64,000 bases of DNA, from contig NC_090124.1 of NCBI RefSeq assembly GCF_023973825.1, positions 2,039,501 through 2,103,500 on the forward strand. The letters are read 5' to 3'. Both the position numbers and the translations under genes were made by a program. Source of the DNA: Plasmodium brasilianum. Taxonomy: Eukaryota; Apicomplexa; Aconoidasida; Haemosporida; Plasmodiidae. Positions 34,559-47,973 of the stretch are shown piece after piece; the stretch's first letter is position 1, and every line of letters begins with the position of its first letter. The notes beneath the pieces are model-generated. The model was not told the origin of the DNA. It worked only from the letters and a program-made list of their open reading frames with translations, and ran no database searches.

Positions 34559-34913
34559 ACATTATCGTAACTCAAAAGAATAAAAATTAAATAGAAAGGG
34601 TATGCAGCGCTGTCATATTATAAACTTCATAATACGAAAATCTAAAACTTATTAATTAAAAAAAAAAAAAAATTAAAAGGATGAACGGGTGAAAGAATGA
34701 ACGAATTAACAAATAAACGAATGGGCAAATTAACGAATGTGCTAAGAACGAATGTGCTAAGAACGAATGTGCTATGAACGAATGTGCTATGAACGAATGT
34801 GCTGTGAACGAATGAATGAATGAACGAATAAGTCTGTTACTAAACAAAAAACAATATAAGAGTGGCAACAAGGACTGAAAAATAGATCGTGTAGGGACAG
34901 AAATATTTGCGTC
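33985..34913. other. Convergent intergenic region with two tandem repeats
   Basis: Short convergent gap holding 3' UTRs. A TTGATTAATTGATTAATTTA repeat spans about 34030-34185, (TA)n lies at 34526-34553, and about five copies of a 15-base GAATGTGCTATGAAC unit lie at 34733-34812. No gene seen. Confidence 0.7.
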
Positions 34914-35282
34914 TTATCTTCTGAAATACATGCTGAGATATATATCCTTGTACATTTTATTTATTATATCATTTTCAGCCATTAAATTATTAATTCTTTT
35001 ATTTTTTACTTGTATATCATATTTAAAATTTTTTAATTTATTTTCACATGACCGAATTTTATCTTTTAAATAATTATTTTCATTTTGAAGTGCATCAATT
35101 CTGAGTTTATAATTTTGAATTTCTTGTTTTAGTTTAAAAAATTCTTTTTCTTTAATTAAATCATTTTCGGTATTAAAAATATTATTTTGAAATATTACAG
35201 CTTTTTTAAATCTTTCATTATCTTCATTATCCCTCTGTATAATCATATTTTTGTAAAACCTTTCTTTTAGCTCAAAATTCAT
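34914..35282 (-). CDS. Short coiled-coil protein, function unknown
   Basis: A single-exon gene of 122 residues starting MNFELKERFYKNM and ending YKDIYLSMYFRR. The start is preceded by AAAAG, and the sequence is non-repetitive with normal amino-acid diversity, unlike the spurious ORFs. Residues about 45-105 form a predicted coiled coil (KLKQEIQNYKLRIDALQ, NENNYLKDKIRSCENKL). No membrane segment, signal or enzyme motif is visible. It lies head-to-head with the E2 gene about 1 kb away. A structural or cytoskeletal role is possible but is inference; it could also be one exon of a longer gene, though no splice site is needed to explain it. Confidence 0.65.
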   Translation of the reverse strand: MNFELKERFYKNMIIQRDNEDNERFKKAVIFQNNIFNTENDLIKEKEFFKLKQEIQNYKLRIDALQNENNYLKDKIRSCENKLKNFKYDIQVKNKRINNLMAENDIINKMYKDIYLSMYFRR

Positions 35283-36263
35283 CTTTTCCTTTTTTCAGCG
35301 GTGTCGTTTGTATATACACATATGTATTTATGTGTATATTTATATACACATAAATACATATATATATTCATAAATGCATATGTGTACAGTACATATATAT
35401 CTATGTTTCAAGCTATACATTAGCATTTCCCTTTTTAACAAATACCATGCTTGCTCTCTACTTAATTTAAAAACTTATGCGTACGGTATTCCTTCTTTTT
35501 TACTTGTTATTCGGCATTGCCAATAAATGTATATTACGAGCATTCTCAGGTAAATATATATGATTTTTTGTGTGTGGTGCTACCGGCATAGGAATATTTA
35601 TCTGTGATTGTACTGTTCTCCCACAAATTCACAGAAAAAAAGCAGTAAAACTAGTTGAGAAGCAAACGGATGTAAACATAAATAAAAATAAATAAAAGAT
35701 AATACACGTAAAAATGCGTAATAAGAACCAAAAATACGCAAAGGGGCACAAAAGGAAGTAAAAGGAGGTAAGACAAGAGAGATAAAAAAAAAAAAAAAAA
35801 AAGATTTATGTTTCACGATTTTTCCAATGCAAGTAAACTATGTATAAAATAAAAAAATAAATTGTCAAGGACTCACTAAGAAATCCTTTTAACACATGTT
35901 GGTGTGTGCATAAATCTTTTTTAATTACATAAATAAATAAATAAATAAAAAAAAAAAAAAAAATTATCTGTATAAAAAGCGTTATAACGCAAAAATTCCA
36001 AAAAATAAAAATATATGCATGTTTGCATTTAGTCCAGAGACCAAAACAACACATAAAAAACAGGAATAGTTTTTTACTTTGTCAAACTATATCACATACA
36101 ATAAACATATATATATATATATATATATATTTATTTTTATCCCTTTTTTAACTTCAATTTTGCTGTAAATATTTTCATTTGCAGCTTTACCCATCGCCAG
36201 CACACATTTTCTTTCTTTCTTTCTTTTCTTTTTTTTTTTTTTTTTTGTTTTTCATGAATTTAT
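35283..36263. other. Divergent intergenic region, coiled-coil gene / E2
   Basis: A 1 kb gap between outward-reading genes, the shortest divergent gap in the window, so the promoters are probably compact or shared. It has poly-A at 35785-35803 and 35939-35962, (TA)n at 36107-36130 and poly-T at 36230-36246 just before the E2 start. No gene seen. Confidence 0.6.
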
Positions 36264-37646
36264 ATGAAAATTATGACAAAGAACAGACTTTTAATAGAAT
36301 CTCGTGAAGCTAAAAAGCAAAATGACCCAGATATTATCCTCAGTCACAGGTATACATAACCATTTAAAAGAAATGAAAGAATGAAAAACACTGATAACGC
36401 AGCTTCTTTGTTTTATTTCTAAATTTATTTCTGCATCTTTTACATGTAAATTTTTCACGCATTGCGCTTATGCATAGAAGTACACATGTGTATAAAGTGG
36501 ATAAACCTTTATTATGATTATTATTTTTTTTTTTTATATCCGGGTACATATTTTAAGCATTCACTATTCCATGAGTATGTTTTAAATATTTATGTGTTTT
36601 CCTTTTGAATTGTAATATCTGTACACCATATGTGTTTCTACCATGGGTACGTCCATATATATATGTATATATATGTATAGGTATATGTATATGCGCGAAC
36701 GCTTACCCATTTTAGTATATTTCTAACTTATGAGATAGATAATTTTTTTAACCTATATTATTTTTCATTTTTTCCATTTTTCTGTTTTCCATTTGTTAGT
36801 GAATATAATTTGTACGAGTGGCAGGCCATTATAAAGGGACCGAAGGATTCACCATACGAGGTAAAGGGGCATTATATATAAATATATACATATATAAATA
36901 CATATATATATGTATGTGTTAATATATATTTACGCAGCTGTACACGTATTGCCATATTTCTGTATCCACCAGATACATTTCCGTACGACATAAATGTGTG
37001 TATCCAAGTTTTCATATATGTTAGCGTTATGTTATATTCTTTGTTTTGCCTTTTTTTTTTTTTTGAGAACGCGTGCACGGTTTTTATTCCATATATATGT
37101 GCACGTATATACACGTACATACATACATACATACACACATACATACATACATACATACATACATACATACATACATACATACATACATACATACATACAT
37201 ACATACATACATACGTACCAATATTTCATATTGATCCAAAGGGTGGACAATGGAAATTAAGCATAAAATGTAAAAGTACCTATCCCATCGATCCCCCCAT
37301 GATAACATTTATAACGAAATTTTTTCACCCAAACGTAAATTTTGTAACAGGTATATATTTATCAAAATTATTTAATGAAATAAAATGTTGTTATATGAAG
37401 GGACAAGCAAGTATATATAGGTGTACATTCATAAATTCATATGTTCATGTGCACACATTTGTATAGACATTTATGTACGTATTATTATGCACACATACGT
37501 ATATATGAACTTCCCTTCTTCAGGAGAGCTATGCATGGATATACTGAAATCAAATTGGAGTCCAGCCTGGACAATTCAGTCCATATGTAGAGCTATTCTT
37601 TTTCTTTTTACGGAACCAAATGCTGAAAGTCCTTTAAATTGTGATG

Positions 37647-37693
<47 letters not shown>

Positions 37694-37957
37694 ATATATA
37701 TGACACTTTTAAATATGTAACTACATGTATGTACATATGTACATGCACATAAATATATAAATATAATACATAAGCACGTGTACATATATACATGTACGCC
37801 GTAGAGCGTTTGATTGCTTACCCTTGCCAGTATAAGAATAAAATACAAGTAAAAACATTTTGTGTTTATAGGAAATCTAATACGTTCTGGTGACCTTAGG
37901 GGTTTTCAGTCCATGGCAAAAATGTACACACATGAATATGCAATGCAAAATGACTGA
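36264..37957 (+). CDS. Ubiquitin-conjugating enzyme E2, PEX4/UBC21-like
   Basis: Exons 36264-36349, 36800-36860, 37242-37350, 37524-37649 and 37872-37957 join in phase to 155 residues. It is a complete UBC fold: YEWQAIIKGPKDSPYEGGQW, STYPIDPPMITFIT, the HPN motif at 78-80 and the catalytic Cys89 in GELCMDIL. E2s carry ubiquitin as a thioester on this Cys for transfer by E3 ligases. The stretches SPAWTIQSICRAI, SPLNCDAGNLIRSGD and RGFQSMAKMYT resemble plant PEX4 (UBC21), the E2 that recycles the peroxisomal import receptor, more than Ubc4/5 or Ubc13. Plasmodium is thought to lack peroxisomes, so the role here is open. There is no tail or transmembrane anchor. Start choice between 36264 and 36273 is uncertain by three residues. 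Intron 2 carries a CATA repeat and intron 4 a long poly-T. Confidence 0.9.
37114..37214. repeat. (CATA)n microsatellite in E2 intron 2
   Basis: About 25 copies of the 4-base unit CATA, nearly perfect apart from one CACA, lie within intron 2 (36861-37241) 28 bases before the acceptor. It produces the Tyr/Ile/His/Thr repeat frames seen on both strands. Confidence 0.92.
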
Positions 37958-39888
37958 AGTTTAAAAAAAGAAAAAAAGGCATTCCTGTTTATATTTTTGC
38001 AGTAAATGCATCCATGTTTTAATTATATTTTTGAAAAAATTACGAGATACACTGTACAATTGTGTGCCGTCTGCGTCTTATTATTTTATGAAAGGAGGTA
38101 TAACTCTTTGTAGAAGAGAAAATATATACATACATATGAATATGTGCACACGAGGTATTATATGTGCGCTCGTAAATCATATCCGCAGATATCGTGCATT
38201 TTTTTTTTTTTTTGTTATTTTAAGTTTGTGTTAATCTTCATTCGCTAATTCGTTAATCCATTCGTTCTTTCAACCTTTTTCTCTTTTTTATTTCCCTTTT
38301 TAAAAAAAAACTCGTTAAAACCAACAAAAACGCCATTTCTTCTTTACAAAAATGTGTCAAATGTATATATACTGCTTCACATATGTATGATAATACGTGT
38401 TGACGTACATTTAAATAACAAGGATTTAAAATAAAAAGAAAAAAGTGTACTTCTTGCACGTTTAAAATTATAAGTGGAATACATTAGGAAGTCAGCAATA
38501 TTTTGTGTTCGTACTTGCACCCTCCTACATTTATATCATTGACGGATGTACGCCATTTTTTTAGTAAGGAAGGGCGAACATGTAGTTATATCCTATATAT
38601 ACGGATGTACGCATATGCAAATATGCCCAATATATAGCTAAAAAGTTAGCATCATAACTCAGCATTTTTGCAACGTATTATGTGGTACATGTATACATTA
38701 TATATATATATATATATATATATATACTTATACGTGCACATACCTGTTTAATGTTAATGAGGGAAAAAAAAAATTTTGCTAACAAAAAAAAAAAAAAAAA
38801 AAAATTTTAAATAGCTTAAAATGGAACAAAAATAAAACACATCAATATGGTTGTATGTGTTGGACGGGGAAGGAAAATAATTGCAATATGTCATTTTTTA
38901 TGATAAAAAAAAAAAAAAAAATTACTATACAAAAATTTTTCATTAGGAAAAGCAATATTTGTTTCTGCATATACATCCATACATATATATTATATATATA
39001 TGTATAACTTTTTATAAATGCATTTACAACTTATTCTTTATGCGAATACACAAGTGGAGGCGTCAATAATTTAACTGGATTCTAGGGAATAATAGGAAAA
39101 CACATATTGCGGATGAATACTTCGGTAGCATATATATATATAAATATAGGAACGCATACATACAAGAAAAACGCAATGTATCAAAATTTGCAAAATGAAT
39201 ACACATATGACTCGTATACATAATTGTCATGCATTTATACATTTAAAAAAAAAAAAAATAAAAAAGAGGTGAGATATGTAAAGCAAGAAGAAAGGCAAAA
39301 GTATGTGGACGTTCCCCCTATAATTATCAATACGAATTACATGTTGTTTTACCTTTTAAAATTAAAAGTGTTAAATGGGTATCCAAGAATGTACACGTAA
39401 AACAAGTGTACATGCATGCAAATAAATACATACATATATATATGTAATGTATGTACGTATGTATGCACGTATGTATGCACGTATGTATGCACGTATGTAT
39501 GCACGTATATATGCTTGTACATATACTTGTATGTATGCTTATATGTATGTTTGTACGTATGTTTGTATGTATGCTTGTACGTATGCTTGTATGTATGCTA
39601 GTACGTATGTTTGTACGTATGCTTGTATGTATGCTAGTACGTATGTTTGTACATATGCTAGTACGTATGTTTGTACGTATGCTAGTACGCATGTTTGTAT
39701 GTATGCTTGTACGTATGCTTGTATATATGCTTGTATATATGCTTGCATGTATACACGTATGTATGCATATATATACATACGATGCAGCAATATTTTAAAC
39801 TTCTTTTTTGTAATTACATTTTACCGCAAAAATACGTGCAAAAGGGTTATAGTACAGTGTATATGTCACAGCTTATAAATAATTAGTA
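37958..39888. other. Convergent intergenic region, E2 / SR protein
   Basis: A 1.9 kb convergent gap. It contains (TA)n at 38699-38725, poly-A at 38787-38804, 38908-38922 and 39245-39258, and a long GTATGTATGCTTGTAC repeat (39440-39775). A short A/T-rich ORF at 38031-38234 is not convincing. No gene seen. Confidence 0.65.
39440..39775. repeat. GTACGTATGCTTGTATGTATG minisatellite
   Basis: Imperfect 8- to 12-base units (GTATGTATGCAC, GTACGTATGCTT, GTACGTATGTTT) fill about 335 bases downstream of the SR gene. Both strands are open in several frames because of the composition; none is a plausible protein. Confidence 0.85.
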
Positions 39889-42586
39889 TTACCTTCTATA
39901 TCTATCCCTATATGCCATTTCACGCATCTGTTTTTCCTTCAATCTTCGCCTCATTTGCATCTTTTCAGATTCTTTTACCCACCATGGTTTGTGACTACTA
40001 GATTCTCTATGTCTTCTTCTTCTTGATGAATTAGAAGATTTGCTATAACTGGGAGAAGAACTATAATAATTTTTTCTAATTTTAATTTTTTTTTTTTCTT
40101 TATTATAATAATACCTATTATTTCTTTCTGTTTCTGATGAACTTCTAGAGTTGCTTCTAGAATAGTTGGGACTTATAGAACGGCTGTTGTTATGCTTTTT
40201 TCTTTTTCTGCTTTTATGTTTATTATATATATGTTTCCTTCTTGAAGACGTTTTGCTGTGCCGTCTGTCATTATAGTCGCTTTCGCTTCTACAGTTACTT
40301 CTGCTTCTGTAGTTGCTTCTTTCTCTCTTTCGGCTTCTTTCTCTCTTTCGGCTTCTTCCTCTAGTGCGGCTTCTACATCTGCTCCTAGCGCTAGGAGAAC
40401 AAGATTCGTCACGGCTAACCGATAACTTATTTTTGTAATTACGAGAATAACTCCTTCTTTCAGTAGAACGGGAGATATTGCTATATTTGCTACAACCTTT
40501 TTCTTTTCCTTTCTTTTTTTCAATTCCTTCCTTATTGTCATCATTAGAGTTACTATCACTATGATAATCATTGCTATCATGATTGTCCCTTCCATCATGA
40601 TTATGATTTTTTTTCTGTACATCCGTTTTCCCACTTCTGACACACTCCTCATAACTGTTTGTTAGAACCTTTTTGCATTCAACTATTTTTTTTTTGCCTT
40701 CATGTTTTTCATTATTATTATTCAGACTATTGTTATTATTCACATCGCTCTTGATATAATTACTAATGTTGTTAATGTTATTAGTATTACTGCTGGCATT
40801 ATTTTCACCCCTATCTGTCGTACTTAGCAAGAGCTGATTGGCCTGGACTAGGTTATTTACTAAAAGCAAATTCGGATTGTACATGGCACATAATTTCAGA
40901 GTTAATTTTTCTTTTAGTGCTAGGACCTTCTCTACTTTTTCATTAACAACTGGGTTTTTATTTATTACTGTCAGATGATCATTCTTATTTTCTCCTTTCG
41001 TATTATTATTACTACTACTAGTACTATTACTATAAAATGAAAAATTGTTTTTTATAATATCTTTTTCATTTATTAAGCTATATGCATCTCTTATTGATAT
41101 CACGTTTTTTCCTACTTTTATTCCATTTAAATTTAATGCGGCTTTTGCTTGTTCTTCGTTCATAAATTCAACGAATGCAGCATTTACTTTTTTCTGCTCG
41201 TTGTACTGAAGTTTGTAACTGGTAGTATTTCCCACATTTTTGAAAAGACTTTTGACGTCTTCCTCGCTGTACTGCAAACGGATGAAAAGCAAAATCAATA
41301 AAAGGGAAGTGTTACGCGCATAAGTTAATATTTAAAGTGGTGTAAATATAAGCAAACGGCGGGATACGTACAGCTAAAAATATATATACATGTATACTTC
41401 TACGAATATGTATATGTACATATATACACGTCTACTCGCACGCTGGCATGGCGGTACGTTATTATATATGGTATTTGCCGCCATATGTTATGTTTCATTT
41501 CCTTACGTTGTGCGGTAAGTTTTCTATATATATAATCTTCGAAAACACATCGAACTTATTATTCTGCTCATTTAACGAATTTTGAAAGTCAACTAATCCT
41601 TTATTCTGCTCAGAAATTAGTTGCTTATGCAGCAGAATGTTCTGTAAATTCTGCATACCGGAAACAGGGGGAAAAGTCAAAAAAGAAAAAAAAAAAAGAA
41701 AAAAAAAAAGAAAAAATGAAAAAAAAAAATTTGTACAAGCATGTGCTAATATAAGTACAGTAAATACAAACATACATATGTACTACTATATATATATATA
41801 TATATATATAAATGCGTGCGTGTAAAAAATCAAGCCAAAGTGAATATAAAACCGGGGAGGGGCATATTCACTTTATGATATATAAATCCATTTTCATAAA
41901 ACTTGGTGAATTTTTAAAAGTTACCTGATATTGTATATTATTCTGAACATTGTTATTAGTAGAGTTACTACTTCTTAAATCTAAGGGATTGTTTACATTT
42001 TTTTCAGTTTCATTAATATTAAAATTATCGGTAACACTCTGACTATGTATAACAGGCTCGATGACTGTTACAACCATGGGGACATTCAGCAAATGCTCTC
42101 CATTTAATCTTGATGCTTTTGTTATACCTTCTGAACTTTTAAATTCTATCTGGCAGTATTTTTGATTTATCCCAGGGAAGCTACCAATTTTGAGAAGGAA
42201 ACCAGAAGGAGCGTGCAGAGGGAAAAAGAAAAAATGATGTAATAAGAAGAAGAAAGCGTGGATAAGGAAAAAAGGAGTGCATTTAAATGCTTTACGCTAG
42301 CGTTAAATGTTCTACCTCTGGCCAAGAATGCAAAAAACACGACACGTATGTATTCATATGCATGAACAGATATGTACATACAAGCACATAAAATCACGTA
42401 CATACAACGTGCATAACTCATAAAGCCAACAAATGGACCGCTTAATTTTTAATCAACTTACTTCTTAAAAGTAACGCTAATTATTTCATCGCATGATTCA
42501 AACTTTTCCTTTATATCTTTTTCTGTTACGTCTGTTGAAAGATTTTTTACGTATACTACATTAGCTATACTAAAATTTAAACTCAT
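39889..42586 (-). CDS. SR-type RNA-binding splicing protein, SREK1-like
   Basis: Minus-strand exons 42586-42462, 42180-41925, 41650-41507 and 41271-39889 join in phase to 635 residues; donors are GTAAGT, GTAACT and GTAAGG. RRM1 occupies about residues 1-85 (VVYVKNLSTDVTEKDI, YCQIEFKSS, LNVPMVVTVIEP). An Asn-rich and Gln-rich linker follows, then RRM2 (about 167-245; KIIYIENLPHN split by intron 3, NAAFVEFMNEEQAKAAL). Residues about 440-635 are an RS domain (RSRTRGRSRKRERSRKRE and many SR/RS pairs). Two RRMs, the first with a hydrophobic VxxI-type strand, followed by a long RS tail resemble SREK1/SRrp86, which modulates other SR proteins in splice-site choice. It acts in the nucleus; the RS domain is a likely SRPK/CLK kinase substrate. 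Other SR-family names are possible. Confidence 0.85.
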
Positions 42587-45561
42587 ATTAATTTAACTTT
42601 ATTTTATTTTTTTTTTTTGGACTTCTGCGAAGGTAAAACGTGCACAAAATGATGTAAATATGTACATAATACTTATATTATTATATATATATATTTTGCT
42701 ATATTTACGATATATGAACTCTTCAACTATAAAATGAAAAAATAAAGAAAAAAAAAAAAAATTGAAATATTAGCTGCTCATAAACTAGTAATAGGCAAAA
42801 AAAGGAAAAAAAAAAATTTTTAAAAGCATTATAGTTTTTAATAGCTTATCAATTTTTCTCTTCTGTTGTTGAGTATTAATTAGTATTATTATTGTAAGAG
42901 CATGCGCAGCGTATATTTTTTCTTTTTTTTAATTTTTCAAAATCAAAGAAGAGCATGTATGTATGTATGTATGTATTTATGTATGTATGTAATGCGTACA
43001 ATTATTCAGTACAAATTTATAAGAGAAAAAAAAAAAAAAAAAAAAAAAAAAAAACAAAAAAGAAAAAAAAAAAAAAAAAAAACATACAAAAAAGAAATAA
43101 AAAACAAAAGAAAATTATGCTTACAATAAAATTTTATTACATTAAATTACAATCGCATAGGGTTACTAAATCATTTAATAAAAAGAAAAGAGTAAACTTT
43201 TTACAAATCACGATTTTTAAGAAAAAAGCAAAAGCATTATACATTGATCATAAATATATGTATACATGTTTAGGTAAATTTTTATTTTTTTGTATGCATT
43301 ATAATCTACGTGTAAATATACATATATATGTTTATATTTATACATAGCACTCATCACATTGGGGGCTTTTTAGTTTTGCAATAAGAGTTTTGATGCAACT
43401 CACTATTACGAAATGACAGTTTATCAGTAGGGTAAAATTTTAGTTATTCGAACTGTGAAAAATAGTAACTTGATACAAATTCGATTACTGTTCTACGTAT
43501 TCCACATTTAGGAGTAACATACGTATATATATGTAGAAGAAGAATGAGGTTACTGAGCTGGAAAAAAAAAAAAAAAATAAAAAACTATTACTATTGTTGA
43601 ATTATCTTAAAATAATGCAAAAATGTGGTTATTTAGTGAACGTTATACAATGAGAAATTAATTCAAAATATGTAGCATTTATTAAAATTGTAAAATTAGA
43701 AGTAACTCATTTATAAAGCTTTAAAAAGAAAGGTTTACTTCTCTTTACTCACACATATATATATGTATGTATATAAATAAAAAAAAAAAAAGCATTTAAA
43801 ATGAATAGTTTTTGTATGGATGTAAAGCTAGTTATGTCCTCTTAAGAATGGTAAGTACAGTTACCTACAAATATGTGTTTGTATATATGTTTGACGTAAT
43901 ACAGTCTATACTGTTTTAATTAGTAAGCTCTAATTTTATATAGTCTAAACTTCTTAACGGGGGATATATATTTAAGTTTATTTTATTTTGTTATTTTTTT
44001 TTTTATTCGTTTATTTTTCCTCAAATTATGACTTGTACAGGAAATGGCATCGTATGTTTTATAAAAAAAAAATATTGGTAAATGGACATCTTAAATTATC
44101 TATTCCCATGTGCTTTTTTATATACAAACATACACATGTGCATATATACGTAGTATACATGTATACACTTATGTATATGATTATACCCCTTTTATGCTTC
44201 TTTTCTTATGCATGATTAACCATTTGACAAGGTTATAATATCAGTATATTGTATTAAATTGAGCATATGTAGAATATGTGTGTCATATATTTTTTAACTT
44301 CTTAAAAGCTGCTAAAAATGGGGTTAATGCAAAAAGCGCAAAATTTGTGAGGACATTTTTACGAACTCTTTTGAAATGAAAAAAGTATAAACGTTAAAGT
44401 AATTTTTAAAAAATAGTACACGAAATAAAAAAAAAAAAAATGATATAAAATAAAAAAACGAGAAAAAAAGGTGTAAAATAAAATAAAAAAAAAAAAATAA
44501 TAAATTGAAGGCTGACAGAAAAGTAGAGAAGTAAAAAAGGACGCATGCATTCTCCTGTACCATTCATATAAAACGAATACTTTATTTAAGTATGATATTA
44601 CCTACATAATACATACAAACAATTTCTTTTTACAATTTATGTAAATATATTAGTTATTTTTTAAGTAAATCATTGATATTACTATAAACGGGTAAGTCGT
44701 AAAATTATTTATGATGGTACACTGTACAACTGCTCTTACATTGTTGTACATCCATACAAAAATTTTGTTTATTTCAATGCAAAAGATGAATATTAAACAG
44801 AAAAGCGCTGTTTATTGTCCTGTGTGAAACTCTAAAAATTGGCAGTTATAACCTTAGTAGCTAAAAGTACCTCGTTGGATAAGTACTCATATTTCAGCAT
44901 ATACAAGTATATGTATATAAATATCTATATATGTATATATATGTTTATGTATTTATATATATTACATGTATGTCTGTGTATGACCCTTATATATCATCAA
45001 TTATTTTGGTTAATATAGCAAGCATTTGCCTTAATGCAAAATGCACTGAGGTGGTAAAAATGTTGTTATAGGAATACTTTGACATACCCAGAAATGTATT
45101 AACAAATTGTATTTAAAAAATAAAAACAAAAGAAAAAGGAAAGAAAAATTATATGTTTTTAATCGATGCCATTCATAATATTTTTCGAGCTCATTAAAAT
45201 TTAAGTAAATGCATGCAGCTTACTGTTTCTTCCTTCATTCGGGGTTAAGACGAATGATCATTTACATTTAATTGCAAAATTGTTCCGTTCATGTTAAAAT
45301 AATTTAAATAAATAATGTATTTGTGTAATAACATCGCTAATTTGGGAATTATGCACATGTTGATATACATATGCACGCAAACATGCGTAAATATTGCGTA
45401 TATATACTTGCAAGCTTTTATTTTTTAAATGGGAAAATGCATATGAACTCTATTCAATTTTTTCCTTACAAAAAAAAAAATAAATAAACAGTTCCATTAC
45501 GGTTATACTATTTTTATGCATATGTTGTAAAAAATGTTTTTAAAAAAAGCCTAATAGGTAC

Positions 45562-45593
<32 letters not shown>

Positions 45594-47973
45594 TTATTTT
45601 GTTCCTTTCCCTTGTAATAAATTTTATGTCATGTTATTATTATAGCATCATCTTAAGAATTTTAATATATCCGTGAAGCATTAAACATTTTAAAATGTAT
45701 TTATATACGTGATGTTATATTATAGTTAATGCTATATATAAATAAATTTAAAAAAGGGAATTGCTAATCCGATGAAATAAAAAGTTTTCAAAGAATGTCT
45801 TTATATTTACATACAAGCACATATATGAACAGTATACGTAAAAATTATATATATATATATATATGTATGTATCTTATGTATAAATAATATAAATGTATAT
45901 GGTTACCGTCGTAATTTCCTTTTCCTTATTCCTTATATTTTTTACATGCGTTAAAAAGGATAAAAGGGGAACGAAGTTGAAAATAAGCGCACAAAAAAAT
46001 GTAACATACAATTTTTGAAAATTGAAGTTGGAAAAAAGTAAAATAAAAAACAATCCAATAATTTTGTCATCATCATATATGCATAAATATATGAATATAC
46101 GCATTTTACATGTTCATAATAATAAAAAAAAATATATACATATATATATATATATATATAATGACCTTCAAAACGATATATACAATAAAATGCTTTAATT
46201 TCCTTTAAGCATTATCATTTGGAATTAAAAAATTGTATGTGAGGAGTAAATGTTTATTACATATAAAAGTATGTTAGAAAAAAAAAAAAAAAGAAAAGAA
46301 AAGAAAAAGTGCACAAGTCTTTGAATTCAAAAATAGTCATATTTCCTTTTTTTTTTTTTTTTTTTTTTTGTATAAAAAAAATTAAAAAAATTTCTCATTT
46401 TGCTTTGTTTCTACCTTCATTAAGAAATAAATAATAAAAAAAGAATAAATAAATATATATGTATCATATAAATACTATGTATTATATATTATATATTATA
46501 GTAATATATACATAAATATATATTTGTTTACCTTTTTTAATTAATAACACTGCCATATATTATGTACATACGTATATGTATAATTTTTATATACATTCAT
46601 AAAAATATAAATATATATATATATATATATATTTTATTTATGTTAATATATTTTTTACCACAGATATTTTTTTATTTTATTGTTATAAAGATATATATAC
46701 GGTAAAAAAAGACGTTCTGTTGAAAAGAAAAGGGAAACAGTAGAATTTTCAAATTTTTATTTTTAATAGAATAATTATTTAAGAAAATTTTTCTTGTTTT
46801 CTGCGTTGTATGTTTTCCTTCCGTATTAGTATATACATATATGCATATTATATATATTTATATATATGTAATTACTTCAATTCACATTTGCTGTTTTTTT
46901 TTAAAATATTGCATATATACATCTTACATTTATATATATTCACTGCAGGTTTTCTGTTCATTTCTATACATTTTTTTTTTCCGGTTTTTTAAAATAAATT
47001 TGCATCATTGATTTTAACACTTTTATTTATAGAGGTGTTTTACTTCATTTCTCATCGTTTTCCTATTATTTTATTTTTTTTTTATTTATAACGGATTTTT
47101 AAAGTTTTAATTTTTCTTCCATATCAGTATATGGTTGATATGAATATATTGTCCCTGCGGTGATATTATTATTTAAAAGTATTTAAGTAGTATATATGTA
47201 TTAATGTACATTTTGGAATATAATTAAAAGAGTAAAATAAAACAGAAAAAAAAACAAAAGTATGTACTCAGAAGGTCCAAAATTTGAGCATACTTTTGAA
47301 AATACAACAAATAGTTTGGAATATATTGCAAATATATTTGTAGGTTTAATATATTTGAAATATATGTCTATATCTGTTTAAAGCCCACAGTTGTGTTTTT
47401 ACAATATTATTAGGTGTATTTGAATTTCTTTATTTTATGTATATTTATGTGCAATATTTAACAGATTCACATAAAAATAAATAATTAAAGAATTCGAGCT
47501 TCAGAATACACAAAATATTGACAACTATATAAAAATTACTACCAATTTTTTTGTTTGTTTTAGTTGTTTTATTTTACACTTTTTGTTTTGTTTTATTTTT
47601 TTTATACTTCATTTTGTACTATTTTTACTTCTCCTAATTTAACTTCCTTTGATTATTAATCATATTTTACTGCACTTTATTTATCTTAATTCTGCTACAC
47701 GTTATCGTGATTTTTACGTGCATTCCTTCTCATTCCTTTACTTCTATTTCTTTAATTTTTCTTCCCTTTTATTGCCTTGATTTTTATTTCCTTAAATTTT
47801 ATTGCCTTGATTTTTATTTGCCTTGATTTTTATTTCCCTAATTTTTATTTCCCTAATTTTTATTTCCCTAATTTTTATTTCCCTAATTTTTATTCCCTTA
47901 GCTTGTCTTTCCTGCCCCTTCCCCCCTTACTTCCTTTACTTTTTTTTTTTTTTTTGGTATATGATTGCAAAAA
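42587..47973. other. Long divergent intergenic region, SR protein / unknown large gene
   Basis: A 5.4 kb gap between outward-reading genes. It is AT-rich with A-rich tracts at 43027-43082, (TA)n at 45563-45592, 46140-46160 and 46613-46630, and poly-T at 46349-46369. A TTTTTATTTCCCTAA 15-base repeat (47792-47895) directly precedes the start of the downstream gene. Short ORFs at 42955-43347, 43988-44215 and 46810-46992 are low-complexity or Phe/Tyr-rich and not credible. No gene recognised. Confidence 0.6.
47792..47897. repeat. 15-bp TTTTTATTTCCCTAA repeat before the large unknown gene
   Basis: About six or seven copies of a 15-base pyrimidine-rich unit end roughly 75 bases upstream of the ATG at 47974. 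The position suggests 5' UTR or core promoter DNA; strand asymmetry is strong (C and T on the plus strand). Confidence 0.8.

Noticed and set aside
43801..44100. Possible short gene starting with ATG at 43801 and a GTAAGTAC site
   Set aside because: The frame stops after 14 codons before the donor-like site; no phase-compatible chain found.
45560..47250. Very AT-rich stretch considered as a centromere
   Set aside because: It contains no long near-pure AT core or the compact tandem repeat block expected of a Plasmodium centromere and looks like the other divergent gaps.
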